Source: Xanthomonas arboricola pv. guizotiae | GTDB lineage: Bacteria; Pseudomonadota; Gammaproteobacteria; Xanthomonadales; Xanthomonadaceae | Reading direction: 5' to 3' | Assembly (NCBI RefSeq): GCF_002940205.1 | Contig: NZ_MDSK01000020.1 | Span: forward strand, 27,738-91,737 | DNA: 64,000 bases | Shown here: in pieces, positions 26,805-37,126 of the stretch | How positions within the stretch are numbered: the stretch's first letter is position 1 | Layout: each line of letters begins with the position of its first letter | The notes under the pieces: model-generated | Databases searched by the model: none | Told to the model about the DNA's origin: nothing | The model's input: only the letters and a program-made list of their open reading frames with translations | Made by a program: the position numbers and the translations under genes

Positions 26805-27611
26805 ATGAGCACGGCCACCGCCATCACCGAACAGGAATTCGGCCGCTTCCAGCGCTTCATCTTCGAAGCGGCCGGCATCAGCATTTCCTCCGGCAAGAAA
26901 GCCATGTTGTGCGGCCGTCTGGGCAAGCGCCTGCGCGAACACCGGTTCAGCAACTACACGCAATACCTGCAATTGCTGGAAAGCCGCCAGGACCGCGCCG
27001 AGATCCAGACCGCGATCGATCTGCTGACCACCAACGAGACCTACTTCTTCCGCGAGCCCAAGCACTTCGAGCTGCTGCGCAAGCTGGCCGGCGAACATCG
27101 CGGCGGCCTGCCGTTCCGCTGCTGGAGCGCGGCCAGTTCCAGCGGCGAAGAGGCCTACAGCATGGCGATGGTGCTGGACGACGCCTTGCAGGGACGGCCG
27201 TTCGAAGTGGTCGGCAGCGACATCAGCACCCGCGTGCTGGCCAAGGCGCGCACCGGGCACTACGCCCTGCAACGCATCGACGGCATTCCGCAGGTGTATC
27301 TCAAGCGCTATTGCCTGCGTGGTCAGGGCGAGTACGACGGCACCTTGCTGGTGGAGCGCCGCCTGCGCGACCGGGTCAAGTTCGTGCATGCCAACCTCAA
27401 CACGGCCCTGCCGATGCTGGGCAGCTTCGATGCGATCTTCTTGCGCAATGTGATGATCTATTTCAATGGCCAGACCAAGCGCGAGGTCATCCTGCGCGTG
27501 CTGTCCAACCTCAAGTCGGGCGGCTATTTCTGCATCGGTCATTCGGAAAGCCTGAGCGAACTCGACATCGATCTGGTCCAGGTGGCACCCTCGATCTTCC
27601 GCAAGGCCTGA
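26805..27611 (+). CDS. cheR: Chemotaxis methyltransferase CheR
   Basis: A 268-residue SAM-dependent glutamate methyltransferase for MCPs. The N-terminal helical domain (about 5-75) includes [15 protein letters not shown]. The SAM-binding motif is [17 protein letters not shown] (about 107-123), then [14 protein letters not shown] and FLRNVMIYF, all standard for CheR. ATG 26805 is 1 base after the TGA of the REC-EAL gene. cheB starts 14 bases after its stop. Confidence 0.95.
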   Translation: MSTATAITEQEFGRFQRFIFEAAGISISSGKKAMLCGRLGKRLREHRFSNYTQYLQLLESRQDRAEIQTAIDLLTTNETYFFREPKHFELLRKLAGEHRGGLPFRCWSAASSSGEEAYSMAMVLDDALQGRPFEVVGSDISTRVLAKARTGHYALQRIDGIPQVYLKRYCLRGQGEYDGTLLVERRLRDRVKFVHANLNTALPMLGSFDAIFLRNVMIYFNGQTKREVILRVLSNLKSGGYFCIGHSESLSELDIDLVQVAPSIFRKA

Positions 27612-27625
27612 GCCAAGGATCCCCC

Positions 27626-28735
27626 GTGTCGACAGCCCTCAACCGCCCTGCCGCCAGCCCCAATCCCATCAAGGCCATGGTCGTCGACGACTCGGCGGTG
27701 GTGCGCCAGGTGCTGGTGGGCGTGCTCAACGACGCGGACGATATCGAGGTCATCGCCACCGCGGCCGACCCGTTGCTGGCGATCGAGAAGATGCGCAAGC
27801 AATGGCCGGACGTGATCGTGCTGGATGTGGAAATGCCGCGCATGGACGGCATCACCTTCCTGCGCAAGATCATGAGCGAGCGCCCCACCCCGGTGGTGAT
27901 CTGTTCCACGCTCACCGAAAAGGGCGCACGCGTCACCATGGATGCCCTGGCCGCCGGTGCGGTGGCAGTGGTGACCAAGCCGCGGCTGGGGCTCAAGCAG
28001 TTCCTCACCGATTCGGCCGACGAACTGGTCAATACCGTGCGCAGCGCCGCACGCGCCAATGTCAAACGGCTGGCCGCGCGGGTTGCCGCAGCGCCGCTGG
28101 AAGCGGAGGTCAAGCACACCGCCGACGTGATCCTGCCGGCGCAAAGCGGGCGCGCGCTGGCGCAGACCACCGAGCGCATCGTCGCCATCGGCACCTCCAC
28201 CGGCGGCACCCAGGCGCTGGAAGAAGTGCTGACCGCCTTGCCGCGCGTCTGCCCCGGCATCGTGATCGTGCAGCACATGCCGGAGAAATTCACCGCTGCC
28301 TTCGCCGCGCGCCTCAACGGCCTGTGCCAGATCGCGGTGAAGGAAGCGGCCAACAACGACCGGGTGATGCCGGGCCGCGCATTGATCGCGCCCGGCGGCA
28401 AGCATCTGCTGCTGCGCCGCAGTGGCGCGCAGTATTTCGTCGAAGTGATGGAAGGCCCGCCGGTCAACCGGCATCGTCCGTCGGTGGATGTGCTGTTCCG
28501 CTCGGCCGCGCGTGCGGCCGGCAGCAATGCGCTGGGCATCATCATGACCGGCATGGGCGACGACGGCGCCGCCGGGCTGCTGGAAATGCGCCAGGCCGGC
28601 GCGCGCACGGTGGCGCAGGACGAGCACACCAGCATCGTGTTCGGCATGCCCAAGGAAGCGATCAAACGCGGCGGCGCCGACCGCATCCTGCCGCTGGGCG
28701 CGATGGCACGCGAGATCGTGACACAGCTGCAATGA
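27626..28735 (+). CDS. cheB: Protein-glutamate methylesterase CheB
   Basis: A 369-residue CheB. The receiver domain (about 15-125) has acidic pair 21-22 in VVDDSAVV, phospho-acceptor Asp67 in [11 protein letters not shown] and Lys in VTKPR. A linker follows, then the methylesterase domain with catalytic Ser191 (GTSTGGTQA), His217 (VQHMPEKF) and Asp313 (MTGMGDDGA). It demethylates or deamidates receptors. The start is GTG 27626, with AAGGA 7 bases upstream. It is the last gene of the chemosensory operon. No cheY lies in the cluster. Confidence 0.95.
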   Translation: MSTALNRPAASPNPIKAMVVDDSAVVRQVLVGVLNDADDIEVIATAADPLLAIEKMRKQWPDVIVLDVEMPRMDGITFLRKIMSERPTPVVICSTLTEKGARVTMDALAAGAVAVVTKPRLGLKQFLTDSADELVNTVRSAARANVKRLAARVAAAPLEAEVKHTADVILPAQSGRALAQTTERIVAIGTSTGGTQALEEVLTALPRVCPGIVIVQHMPEKFTAAFAARLNGLCQIAVKEAANNDRVMPGRALIAPGGKHLLLRRSGAQYFVEVMEGPPVNRHRPSVDVLFRSAARAAGSNALGIIMTGMGDDGAAGLLEMRQAGARTVAQDEHTSIVFGMPKEAIKRGGADRILPLGAMAREIVTQLQ

Positions 28736-28886
28736 CACCAGGGACGTCCGCGCCACGCGCGAACGTATCTCACAGGCCCACCGCGCCTCCTGCTCGACAG
28801 GCCCACTGTGTCTGCCCCGACAGAACCACTGCATCTGCGGAGGACCGACGCACGCATTTCTCCCATCCATGAAGAGCCGCCACATT

Positions 28887-28912
28887 CCCTTCTCCCGCCT
28901 GCGGGAGAAGGG
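28887..28912. terminator. Hairpin between convergent genes
   Basis: CCCTTCTCCCGC, loop CT, GCGGGAGAAGGG: a perfect 12-bp stem. It lies between cheB (plus) and the phospholipase D gene (minus), so it could end both transcripts. It also resembles a dispersed TCTCCC repeat common in Xanthomonas. There is no clear T-tract. Confidence 0.5.
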
Positions 28913-28948
28913 GCCCGCAGGGCGGATGAGGGCACGCTTGCCAGACAG

Positions 28949-30511
28949 CTACAGCTGCGACTCCAGCGGCAACCAGCCCATCACCGTCGCCGCACCACGC
29001 CGCCACACGCTGGCTGCCGGCTCCTGCGACCACACCTCGGGCGGCTTTGCGGCATCGTCGTGCCAACGCAGCGCGCCCTGTTCCAGGGTCACGCGGTAAC
29101 TCACCGGCGCACTGACCTTGCGGTTGTAGACCTGCTCCAGTTGCGCGGCCACTGCGCGATCGTTGAACAGCAGGCCCATTTCGGTGTTGAGGTTCATCGA
29201 GCGCGGATCCAGATTGAACGAGCCGATGAAGCCGCAGCTGTCGTCCACCACGAAGGCCTTGGTGTGCAGGCTGGCGCCGCTGGACCCGAACAGGCTGCCG
29301 TCCGGCTTGCCCATCGGCTTGAGCTCGTGCAGGCGCACGCCCTGGGCGAGCAAGGGCACGCGGTAATCGGCATAGCCGCTGTGCACGGCCACCACGTCGT
29401 TCGCCGCCAGCGAATTGGTCAGGATGCTCACGCGCACGTTGCGCCGGCGCAGGTTGCCGATCCAGCGCATGCCTTCCTCGCCCGGCACGAAGTACGGCGA
29501 GATCACCTTCAGCTCGCGCTGCGCATGCGCCATCTCGCCGATCAGGATTGGCGTCATCCAGTCCGCCTGCGGCGGTGCGCCCTCGGCCTTTCCCGGCGGG
29601 TCGGAGACGATGCGCGCCTGCTCCAGCCAGTGCACCTGGCGCTGGCCCTGCGTCAGGGCCTGCACGCTCGGCGACTGGCGCAGCCGCTCCACGTAGGGAT
29701 GCGCGCGTGCCGATGCCAGGCCGGCGTCCAGACTGCCGCGCAACGCATCCAGTGCCTGCGGCCGGGCGGTCACCAGCGCGGCCAGCGGCAAGGCGTTGGG
29801 GCTGTTCCAGTACGCATCGAAGACCTGCTCGGCCTGGCCCACGGCCGGCCCCATCAAGGCCGCATCCATGTCCATGAAGTTGGTGTCGCGCGCCGCATCG
29901 AAATACTCGTCGCCGACATTGCGTCCCACCACCACCGCCATCCGGCCATCGGCAATCCAGGCCTTGTTATGCATGCGCCGATTGATGCTGAACATGCGCA
30001 GCACCATCTCCACGCCGCGCATCAGCGTGCCTTCGCGCGCACGGGTGGGATTGAACAGCCGGATCTCGATCAGCGGGTGGCTGTCCAGCGCCGCCAGCAC
30101 CGAATCGCTGCCGTGGATGTTCATGTCGTCCAGCAGCAGGCGCACGCGCACGCCGCGATCGGCCGCATGCAGCAGCTCGTTGTGCAGCAGGTTGCCGGTG
30201 AAGTCCGCATGCCAGATGTAGTACTGCAGATCCAGGCTGCGCCCGGCCGCACGCGCGGTGAGCGCGCGCACCGCGAACGCATCGACGTTGTCGGGCAGGA
30301 TCACCATGCCGGTCTGGCCGGCATGTGCCTGCTGCAGCGGCGCGACCACCCGATCGATCGGCGTTGCCATCGCCGTGGCAGGCAGCGCATGGCTCACCGC
30401 ACCACGCTGACGATCGGCAAAGCGCCCGTAGCCGTACAACGACAGCACGCTGCCCAGCACCAGGATCAGCACACCGATCCCGATCGCCTTGAAGATCTTT
30501 CGCCTTGTCAC
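28949..30511 (-). CDS. Phospholipase D family protein (cardiolipin synthase-like)
   Basis: A 520-residue membrane-anchored PLD-superfamily enzyme. One N-terminal membrane helix (about 8-28) precedes two HKD motifs: MHNKAWIADGRMAVVVGRN (about 180-198) and LHTKAFVVDDSCGFIGSFN (about 420-440). The two-HKD layout and the YYIWH segment fit ClsC/YmdC-type cardiolipin synthases, which join phospholipids by transphosphatidylation; other PLD activities are possible. The start is GTG 30511, with GGGAG about 7 bases upstream. It lies downstream of the pepO-like gene on the same strand, but a strong hairpin separates them. Confidence 0.88.
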   Translation of the reverse strand: MTRRKIFKAIGIGVLILVLGSVLSLYGYGRFADRQRGAVSHALPATAMATPIDRVVAPLQQAHAGQTGMVILPDNVDAFAVRALTARAAGRSLDLQYYIWHADFTGNLLHNELLHAADRGVRVRLLLDDMNIHGSDSVLAALDSHPLIEIRLFNPTRAREGTLMRGVEMVLRMFSINRRMHNKAWIADGRMAVVVGRNVGDEYFDAARDTNFMDMDAALMGPAVGQAEQVFDAYWNSPNALPLAALVTARPQALDALRGSLDAGLASARAHPYVERLRQSPSVQALTQGQRQVHWLEQARIVSDPPGKAEGAPPQADWMTPILIGEMAHAQRELKVISPYFVPGEEGMRWIGNLRRRNVRVSILTNSLAANDVVAVHSGYADYRVPLLAQGVRLHELKPMGKPDGSLFGSSGASLHTKAFVVDDSCGFIGSFNLDPRSMNLNTEMGLLFNDRAVAAQLEQVYNRKVSAPVSYRVTLEQGALRWHDDAAKPPEVWSQEPAASVWRRGAATVMGWLPLESQL

Positions 30512-30621
30512 TGCCGCTCCCTGCCATTCGGAGCGCGGCAGTCTAGACGCTGCACCGGCAGCTCGATGTGCAGACGCAGCCGCAAGCAGGCTCTACAACG
30601 CCGCTAAAAGACGCGGCAACC

Positions 30622-30653
30622 GCAGCACGCGCAGTCGCAACTGCGCGTGCTGC
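30622..30653 (-). terminator. Hairpin after the pepO-like gene
   Basis: GCAGCACGCGCAGT, loop CGCA, ACTGCGCGTGCTGC: a perfect 14-bp stem starting 12 bases past the pepO-like stop. Downstream on the minus strand there is only a short TCTTTT, so this is a plausible but not ideal intrinsic terminator. Confidence 0.55.
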
Positions 30654-30664
30654 AGTTGCGCCGA

Positions 30665-32751
30665 TCACCAGATCGCGCCGCGTTCCTTGTCGCCACGCAG
30701 CATCGCATCGCCGGGCTTGCACTGGAATGCCTGCGCAAATGCCGGCATGTTCGACGGCGCGCCATTGGCGCGGAAATTGGCCGGCGCATGCGGATCGGTA
30801 TTCAGGCGCACGCGCAATTCGCCGTCGGTGAAGTTGCGGCGCCACACGGTGGCCCAGTTCATGAAGAAGCGCTGGTCCTGGGTGTAACCGTCGATGTCCT
30901 TGCTGGCGTCGGGTTGTTCCTTCAGCGCCATCTGCAGCGCGTCGTAGGCCACGGTGAGGCCGCCCAGGTCGCCGATGTTCTCGCCCAGGGTCAGCTTGCC
31001 TTTGACATGGACGCCGGGAATCGCCTCATAGCCGTCGAACTGCGCCACCAGCTGGTCGGTGCGCTGGGTGAACAGCTTGCGGTCCGCATCGTCCACCAGG
31101 TATCGAAGTTGCCCTTGGCATCGAACTGGCTGCCGGAGTCGTCGTAGCCATGCATCATTTCGTGCCCGATCACCGCGCCGATGCCGCCGTAGTTCAACGC
31201 CGGGTCGGCCTTGGGATCGAAGAACGGCGGCTGCAGGATCGCCGCCGGAAACACGATCTCGTTGCGCGTGGCGTTGTAGTACGCATTGACCGTCTGCGGA
31301 GTCATATGCCACTCGCGCTTGTCGACCGGCTTGCCGATCTTGTCCAGCATGTAGCGGTAGTTGAACGCCTGCGCCGCCTGCATATTGGCCAGGAATCCAT
31401 CGCCGCGGGTCTGCAGGCCCGACCAGTCGCGCCATTGGTCCGGGTAGCCGATCTTGGGCGTGAAGCTGGCCCACTTCTCCAGCGCGCGCTGCTTGGTTTC
31501 CGCGCTCATCCAGTCGAGCTTTTCCAGCCGCGCCTTGAGCGCCGCCGAGAGGTTCTGCACCAGCTGCTGCATCTGCTGCTTGGACTCGACCGGGAACGCG
31601 GACTGCACGTACAGCTGGCCCAGGGCCTCGCCCATCGCCTCGTTGACCGCGTTCAAGGTGCGCTTCCAGCGCGGCAGCATGCCCTGCTGACCACGCAGCG
31701 TCTTGGCATAGAAATCGAAGTTGGCCTGCTCGAACGGTTTGGCCAAGTACGGCGCTGCCTCATCCACGCTGTGGAAACGCAGGTAGGCCTTCCAGGTGTC
31801 CACCGGCGTGTCGGCCAGCATCGCATCGAGCTCGGCGAAGTAACCCGGCTGGCTCAGCGAGAACGTCCCGGCCGGCACTTTGAGCGCGCTGAAGAACGCC
31901 TGCCAATCGAAATGCGGCGTGACCGCATTGGCGCCGGCTACATCGACCGGGTTGTAGCGCTTGGCCGGGTCGCGCAGTTCGATACGCGACAGCGAGGCAT
32001 TGGCCAGGCGCGTTTCGAACGCCATCACCGCCTTGGCCTGGGTTGCCGCCTGCGCTGCCGCGACGCCGGACAATTCCAGCACGCGCGCGATGTAGGCCAC
32101 GTACTGCTCACGGATCCTGGCCTGCGCCGGATCGGTGTAATAGCCCTTTTCCGGCAGCCCCAGACCGCCCTGGCCTGCGTAGGCGATCATCTGCTCGGAA
32201 TTCTTGTAGTCGGCATTGGCGCCGAACGAGAACATGAAGCCCTGGCCCTTGGCATAGCTGTCGCGCAACCACGCGGCGATGGACGGCGCATCGGTCAGCG
32301 CATCGATCGCCTTCAGCTGCGGCTGCAGCGGCGTGATGCCGGCCTTGTCGATCGCCGCTTCGTCCGAGCCGGTGCGCCACAGGTCGGCGATCTTGGCATC
32401 GACCGATCCGGCCGACAGGTTGCCGCGCGCCAGTTGCTCCACCAGCGCGTGCTGGATGGTCAGCGAACGCTCGGCCAGCACTTCGAAACTGCCCCAGCTG
32501 GTGCGGTCCGATGGCACCGGATTGGCCTTGAGCCACTTGGCGTTGACGAAGCCGTTGAGATCCTGGCACGCGTTGATGGCCGGATCCAGGTCGTTGATGC
32601 CGAAGGCCACGATCGGTGCATCGAGCTTGGACACATCCACCCTGGTCGGTGCGGCCGGTGCCGGCCTGGCGCTGTCGTCGGAACTGCCACACGCCGAGAG
32701 CGTCACCGCGATGGCCACCGCAAGCGACAGTGGCGCGAATTTGCTCAACAT
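30665..32751 (-). pseudogene. M13 family metallopeptidase (PepO-like), frameshifted
   Basis: Two overlapping frames together make a full M13 zinc peptidase of about 695 residues. The first part begins with a lipoprotein signal (MLSKFAPLSLAV...LSAC) and carries the M13 N-domain, VNAYYNATRNEIVFPA and the zinc motif GHEMMHGYDD. Just after GNFDTWWT the frame is lost near 31091, where one C appears to be missing (TGGTGGAC-GATGCG). The second frame continues with the third zinc ligand (GENIGDLGGL) and the family-specific end CKPGDAMLRGDKERGAIW. As sequenced, the product would end early and lack the Glu ligand, so it should be inactive. A true mutation or an assembly error cannot be told apart here. 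ATG 32751 is chosen for the lipoprotein signal. Confidence 0.88.
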
Positions 32752-33000
32752 CTTTCCATTCTCCAAGGCAGACGACCGCGTCGGACGCAGTCAAAAAAGT
32801 AGGCAATCAGCGCAGACACACCAACCACACCATCATCGCAACGGCACCGCAACGCCCTGACGTCCGGTGCCGCGCCTTATCGAAGAACGCACAACGACCG
32901 ACAAGACACTGCGCGTCAGCCGGGCACGCGCGTGCCAGCGCCATCTACCGCCGCGCAAACCACCCAGCAGTCCGGCGCAGCAGCGCGCCATCGACTGCCA

Positions 33001-33318
33001 TCATTTGCGCGCGTACACCGGCGCCATCAGCAGATACACCGGATACGCCAGCGCCATCAGCACCAGCGCGACCTCATGCCCGGACGCCGCCTCCGCCCAG
33101 GATTCCATCTGCCGCGACGGCCCCAGGAAACCGAACATCAGCAGCGCCACGCCCATGACGCAGATTAGTAGCGCCACGCCGATCGCCGAAGCGGACACGC
33201 TGCCCCAGGCCAGCACCGCGAACGCAGCGCTGCCACCAGCCAACAGCAGCCCCAACGTCACCAGATACGCGCGGCAGTAGGTGGCACTCATCTGTTGCCT
33301 GTTACGCTTGCTGGACAT
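33001..33318 (-). CDS. small integral membrane protein
   Basis: A 105-residue hydrophobic protein with three likely membrane helices (around residues 15-35, 40-62 and 78-100) and a conserved-looking loop FGFLGPSRQMESWAEAASGHE. I recognise no family. A GGGGAGG lies just upstream of two successive ATGs (33321 and 33318); the second has the better spacing. The gap to the pepO-like gene (32752-33000) holds nothing recognisable. Confidence 0.65.
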   Translation of the reverse strand: MSSKRNRQQMSATYCRAYLVTLGLLLAGGSAAFAVLAWGSVSASAIGVALLICVMGVALLMFGFLGPSRQMESWAEAASGHEVALVLMALAYPVYLLMAPVYARK

Positions 33319-33483
33319 CATGCCTCCCCTGCAAGAACACACGCATGCGGTCCTGCGGTACCCGTTCGATCCGCGAACAGGCGCCGCCCGTGTGTCAAAC
33401 CCGCACGCGTCGTTGGACCGAACGGTGCGAAACCCACGCCACGCTGCGCGCCATGCACGCAGCGCAGCTGGCGGATGCGGCGA

Positions 33484-34233
33484 TTATTTCGCCTTGCCCT
33501 GGTTGGCCACCGCATCGGCGGCACGCTTGGCCGCTTCCGGGTCGCCCAGATAGCGGTAGCTTTGCACCTGCAGGTTGTCGTCCAGTTCGAACAGCAACGG
33601 AATGCCGGTCGGGATGTTGAGCTCCAGGATCTGCTCGTTGGAGACATCGTTGAGGTATTTGTACAGCGCACGCAGCGAGTTGCCGTGCGCGGTCACCAGC
33701 ACGGTCTGCCCGGCCTTCAACTGCGGTGCGATCGCGTCGTGCCAGTACGGCAGCACGCGCACCAGCGTGGTCGCCAGCGACTCGGTGCCCGGCAATGCAT
33801 TGCGGTCCAGCGTGGCGTAACGACGGTCGTGACACGGATGCCCCGGATCGTTGACGTCCATCGCCGGCGGCGGGATGTCGTAGGAACGGCGCCAGATCTT
33901 GACCTGTTCTTCGCCGTGCTTGGCTGCCGTCTCGGCCTTGTCCAGCCCCTGCAGGCCACCGTAGTGGCGCTCGTTGAGGCGCCAGCTCTTGGACACCGGC
34001 AACCAGTCCTGGTCGAGTTCCTTCAACGCGCCCTGCAGCGTGTGGATGGCGCGCTTGAGTACCGAGGTGTGCGCCACATCGAACTGCAGGCCTTCGTCCT
34101 TCATCAGCTTGCCGGCCGCAGCGGCTTCCTGGCGGCCTTGCTCGGTGAGTTCCACATCCACCCAGCCGGTGAAACGGTTGTCCAGGTTCCATTGGCTCTG
34201 GCCATGGCGCAGCAGTACGAGTTTGCGGGTCAC
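33484..34233 (-). CDS. gpmA: 2,3-bisphosphoglycerate-dependent phosphoglycerate mutase
   Basis: A 249-residue glycolytic mutase that interconverts 3- and 2-phosphoglycerate. It has the phosphohistidine motif [12 protein letters not shown] (His about 10), the lid-region [14 protein letters not shown], and the second catalytic His in [13 protein letters not shown] (about 183). Length matches dPGM enzymes. The start is GTG 34233 (VTRKLVLL) with GGAGA 6 bases upstream. It is divergent from nfi. Confidence 0.95.
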   Translation of the reverse strand: MTRKLVLLRHGQSQWNLDNRFTGWVDVELTEQGRQEAAAAGKLMKDEGLQFDVAHTSVLKRAIHTLQGALKELDQDWLPVSKSWRLNERHYGGLQGLDKAETAAKHGEEQVKIWRRSYDIPPPAMDVNDPGHPCHDRRYATLDRNALPGTESLATTLVRVLPYWHDAIAPQLKAGQTVLVTAHGNSLRALYKYLNDVSNEQILELNIPTGIPLLFELDDNLQVQSYRYLGDPEAAKRAADAVANQGKAK

Positions 34234-34334
34234 TACGGTTCTCCGATGGGGCCGATCAGCCTGCGATTGTAACGGCAGCCAGCGCATCGCAGGCGTGCAC
34301 GAGCTGCCCACGCGTTGCGCGCGATGCTGCGGCC

Positions 34335-35048
34335 ATGCCCGACATCGCTCCCGTATTCGCCGGTTGGGACGGCAGTGTCACCCAGGCGCGACAGTTGCAG
34401 CGGCAGCTGGCACGGCAGGTCGTGTTGCAGGATGCAGTCGCGGCAACGCCGCAGTTGCTGGCCGGATTCGACGTCGGTTTCGAGGACGGCGGCCAGACCA
34501 CGCGCGCGGCAGCCGTACTGCTGGATGCGCAGACCTTGCTGCCGCTGGAAATGCAGGTGGCACGCGTGGCGACCTCGATGGCATATGTGCCCGGGCTGCT
34601 CAGCTTTCGCGAATTGCCGGCCCTGCTGCAGGCGCTGGCGCTGTTGTCGCGCACGCCGGAGCTGGCGTTCGTCGACGGCCAGGGCGTCGCCCATCCGCGC
34701 GGGCTCGGCATCGCCGCGCACTTCGGCGTGGTGACCGGGCTGCCCAGCATCGGCGTGGCCAAGCAACGGCTGGCCGGGACCTTCGTGGAGCCGGGTGCCG
34801 ACCGCGGCGACCACAGCCCGATCCTGCTGGGCGGCACGCAGATCGGCTGGGCACTGCGCAGCAAGCCGCGCTGCAATCCCTTGATCGTCTCGCCCGGTCA
34901 CCGCGTCTCCATGCAAGGCGCACTCGACTGGACCTTGCGCACCCTGCGTACGTATCGCCTGCCGGAACCGACGCGTCTGGCCGACCGCATCGCCTCCAGT
35001 CGTGGTGCGGTCATCCTGCAAGAGATAGGGTCGGGCACATTGTTTTGA
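34335..35048 (+). CDS. nfi: Endonuclease V (deoxyinosine 3'-endonuclease)
   Basis: A 237-residue DNA-repair nuclease that cleaves near deoxyinosine. It shows AGFDVGFE (catalytic Asp, about residue 45), [15 protein letters not shown] (about 83-97), [21 protein letters not shown] (Asp/His metal site, about 114-134) and GVAKQRLAG. All are diagnostic of EndoV. The DVGF segment replaces the more common DVSY. It is divergent from gpmA. The sequence after the stop (35049-35266) holds nothing recognisable. Confidence 0.94.
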   Translation: MPDIAPVFAGWDGSVTQARQLQRQLARQVVLQDAVAATPQLLAGFDVGFEDGGQTTRAAAVLLDAQTLLPLEMQVARVATSMAYVPGLLSFRELPALLQALALLSRTPELAFVDGQGVAHPRGLGIAAHFGVVTGLPSIGVAKQRLAGTFVEPGADRGDHSPILLGGTQIGWALRSKPRCNPLIVSPGHRVSMQGALDWTLRTLRTYRLPEPTRLADRIASSRGAVILQEIGSGTLF

Positions 35049-35266
35049 CTCACGGCTTCGGACGGTCAGAGCGCGCCTTATCTGCGCGCCTTCGGCAGAA
35101 ACTGCCAGGGCGGCCGAACAGTCCCCCGGGCTGCTCCGCGAACATGCTTGAACCGAAAGTGAGCTAAAAAATCTTCGCTATATCCACTATGGCTGGCAGC
35201 GACACCAGCCATGGCTTGGCCAAGTACTCAGGAGCTCGCTTGCTTTCCGTCGGGGGCACGGCCGTC

Positions 35267-35647
35267 TTACTGGCCCTTGACCTCAATGCCGGTAGGGGAA
35301 ATAGTGAAAATCACGACATCGTTTAGCGTAATAAAACGATTGGAGAGTCCTCCCAATCCCGTCCCGTCGCTGCAATCGAGCGTACTCATCCCGATGACGG
35401 TGTATTGGACATTCCTGTCGATGTTCTGCAAATGACTTTTCGCTCCACCAAGCTTGAGGCACAGCGGCGAGCCACGAAGCTCTTTCAGCAAAAGCGCCTT
35501 GACGGCAGGCGACGAATTGAAGGAATAGACCTTTACCACACCAGGAACGCGAGGCCCGCGCGCCTGTGCAGATGGAACCATGGCCATCATGGCGCAAGCA
35601 CACAATGCCAAACAGAACTTGCTGCGACTTCCCGTTGAAAACGGCAT
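35267..35647 (-). CDS. secreted hypothetical protein
   Basis: A 126-residue protein with an N-terminal signal peptide (KFCLALCACAMMAMVPSAQA) followed by a small beta-rich domain with two cysteines (LCLKL and TLDCSD) that could pair. I recognise no family. ATG 35647 is preferred over 35653 because GGAGA lies about 8 bases upstream. The gene and its flanks (35050-35980) are clearly less GC-rich than the surroundings, suggesting acquisition. Confidence 0.7.
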   Translation of the reverse strand: MPFSTGSRSKFCLALCACAMMAMVPSAQARGPRVPGVVKVYSFNSSPAVKALLLKELRGSPLCLKLGGAKSHLQNIDRNVQYTVIGMSTLDCSDGTGLGGLSNRFITLNDVVIFTISPTGIEVKGQ

Positions 35648-35986
35648 CGGCATTTCTCCAGATCAATGAATTGACAACGTGCACTACAGGCATGCACGCC
35701 AGCCTTTGAACGTCACAGCCGTCAAATAGCCGAGTAACGTTATATCTCCAGTCCGTTGGTGCTTGACCTAAAAGTCACCTACCCGTCTCCAAGAACGAAG
35801 GTTTTAAATGTGCAGAGACAGTGATTGGTCAGCCTTGCAGGATTGGTAACACGATCGTCTGAAGGCGCCTGCTTCCACACTACGCATACCCTCACGGCCA
35901 TCGGCAAGGGCCCACGCCTGCCGCAGCTAATGCCAGATGGATTCAGGTATGGGAAGCTACAGGCGACTTCGTCACGAGCCAGCGCC
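35648..35986. other. gene-free, lower-GC gap
   Basis: About 340 bases between the secreted hypothetical and the first pirin gene, divergent from both sides. No gene, repeat or convincing promoter is seen. Confidence 0.5.
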
Positions 35987-36877
35987 ATGACCACCTTGAT
36001 CGCCCCACGCGTGCACGACATCGGCGGGCTGCAGGTACGGCGCGCGGTTCCCACCCTGCAGGCGCGCAGCGTGGGCCCGTTCGTGTTCGTCGACCATATG
36101 GGCCCGGCCGTGCTGGAGCCTGAGCACGGCATCGATGTGCGCCCGCATCCGCACATCGGCCTGGCCACGGTGACCTTCCTGTGGGCGGGCGAGATCGGCC
36201 ATCGCGACACGCTGGGCTCGGATCAGGTGATTCGCCCCGGCGACGTCAACTGGATGACCGCCGGGCGCGGCATCGCCCATTCCGAGCGTACGCCCGGCCC
36301 CGAGCGCGCCCGCGAACACGCGTTGCATGGCATGCAGACCTGGATCGCACTGCCCCGCTCGGCCGAGGAAACCGCGCCGGCGTTCCACCATCACCCCGCA
36401 GCCAGCCTGCCGCAGCAGCGCCGCGATGGCGTGTGGCTGCGCGTGATCGCCGGCCGCGCCTATGGCGAGGAATCGCCGGTGCAGGTGTTCAGCGGCACGC
36501 TCAATGTGGCGCTGGATCTGGCGCCGGAAGCGGAGATCGATCTGGACACCGGCCACGCCGAGCGCGCCGTGTACATCCTGGAAGGCGAGGCGCAGCTGGA
36601 CGGCGCCGATGTGCCGGCGCGTCACCTGATCGTGCCTTCGCCCGGCACCCGTGGCCGCCTGCGCGCCAAGACGCCGCTCAAGGCAATGCTGCTCGGCGGC
36701 GAGCCGCTGGATGGGCCGCGGCATCTATGGTGGAACTTCGTCTCAAGCTCCCAGCAGCGCATCGAGCGGGCCAAGGAAGACTGGCAGGCTGGCCGCTTCG
36801 GCATTATTCCTGGGGACGATCGGGACTTCATTCCACTGCCGGAAACGCCGGCCCCCAAGCCGGTTAATTACCCCTGA
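35987..36877 (+). CDS. Pirin family protein
   Basis: A 296-residue bicupin. The N-terminal pirin domain contains PFVFVDHMGP, the metal-site segment RPHPHIGLATVTFLW and GDVNWMTAGRGIAHSERTP with the usual His residues. The C-terminal pirin domain has HAERAVYILEGEAQLDG. Pirins bind Fe(II) and some act as quercetin 2,3-dioxygenases or redox sensors; the activity here is unknown. ATG 35987 starts the domain cleanly. A second pirin gene lies 1.6 kb downstream on the other strand. Confidence 0.9.
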   Translation: MTTLIAPRVHDIGGLQVRRAVPTLQARSVGPFVFVDHMGPAVLEPEHGIDVRPHPHIGLATVTFLWAGEIGHRDTLGSDQVIRPGDVNWMTAGRGIAHSERTPGPERAREHALHGMQTWIALPRSAEETAPAFHHHPAASLPQQRRDGVWLRVIAGRAYGEESPVQVFSGTLNVALDLAPEAEIDLDTGHAERAVYILEGEAQLDGADVPARHLIVPSPGTRGRLRAKTPLKAMLLGGEPLDGPRHLWWNFVSSSQQRIERAKEDWQAGRFGIIPGDDRDFIPLPETPAPKPVNYP

Positions 36878-37126
36878 AACCATGCGCGAAACGCAGGGTC
36901 CTGCACGACCGGTCACCAGGTCTCGTTACGGAAGTGCCGCACTGCACAAGGTGTGCCGCGCGCAGTTGCGACAGGGCTTGAGCTTGCTCTTGCAGCTGTG
37001 GTAGTGATGCAGGCGTGAGCGGTACGCGCGTCGTGTGGACGGCAGCCTTCAAGCGGGGAGCTTGAGGCTCTGCAGCGCACGAAGTCGGCGTGTCCCGCAT
37101 CGTTATCCAATGCCGGGGAACCTTCG

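Noticed and set aside
28808..30607. 599-codon open frame on the plus strand
   Set aside because: Antisense to the phospholipase D gene with its two HKD motifs; shadow frame.
31080..31110. Programmed frameshifting in the pepO-like gene
   Set aside because: No slippery heptamer or downstream pseudoknot seen; M13 peptidases are normally encoded in one frame.
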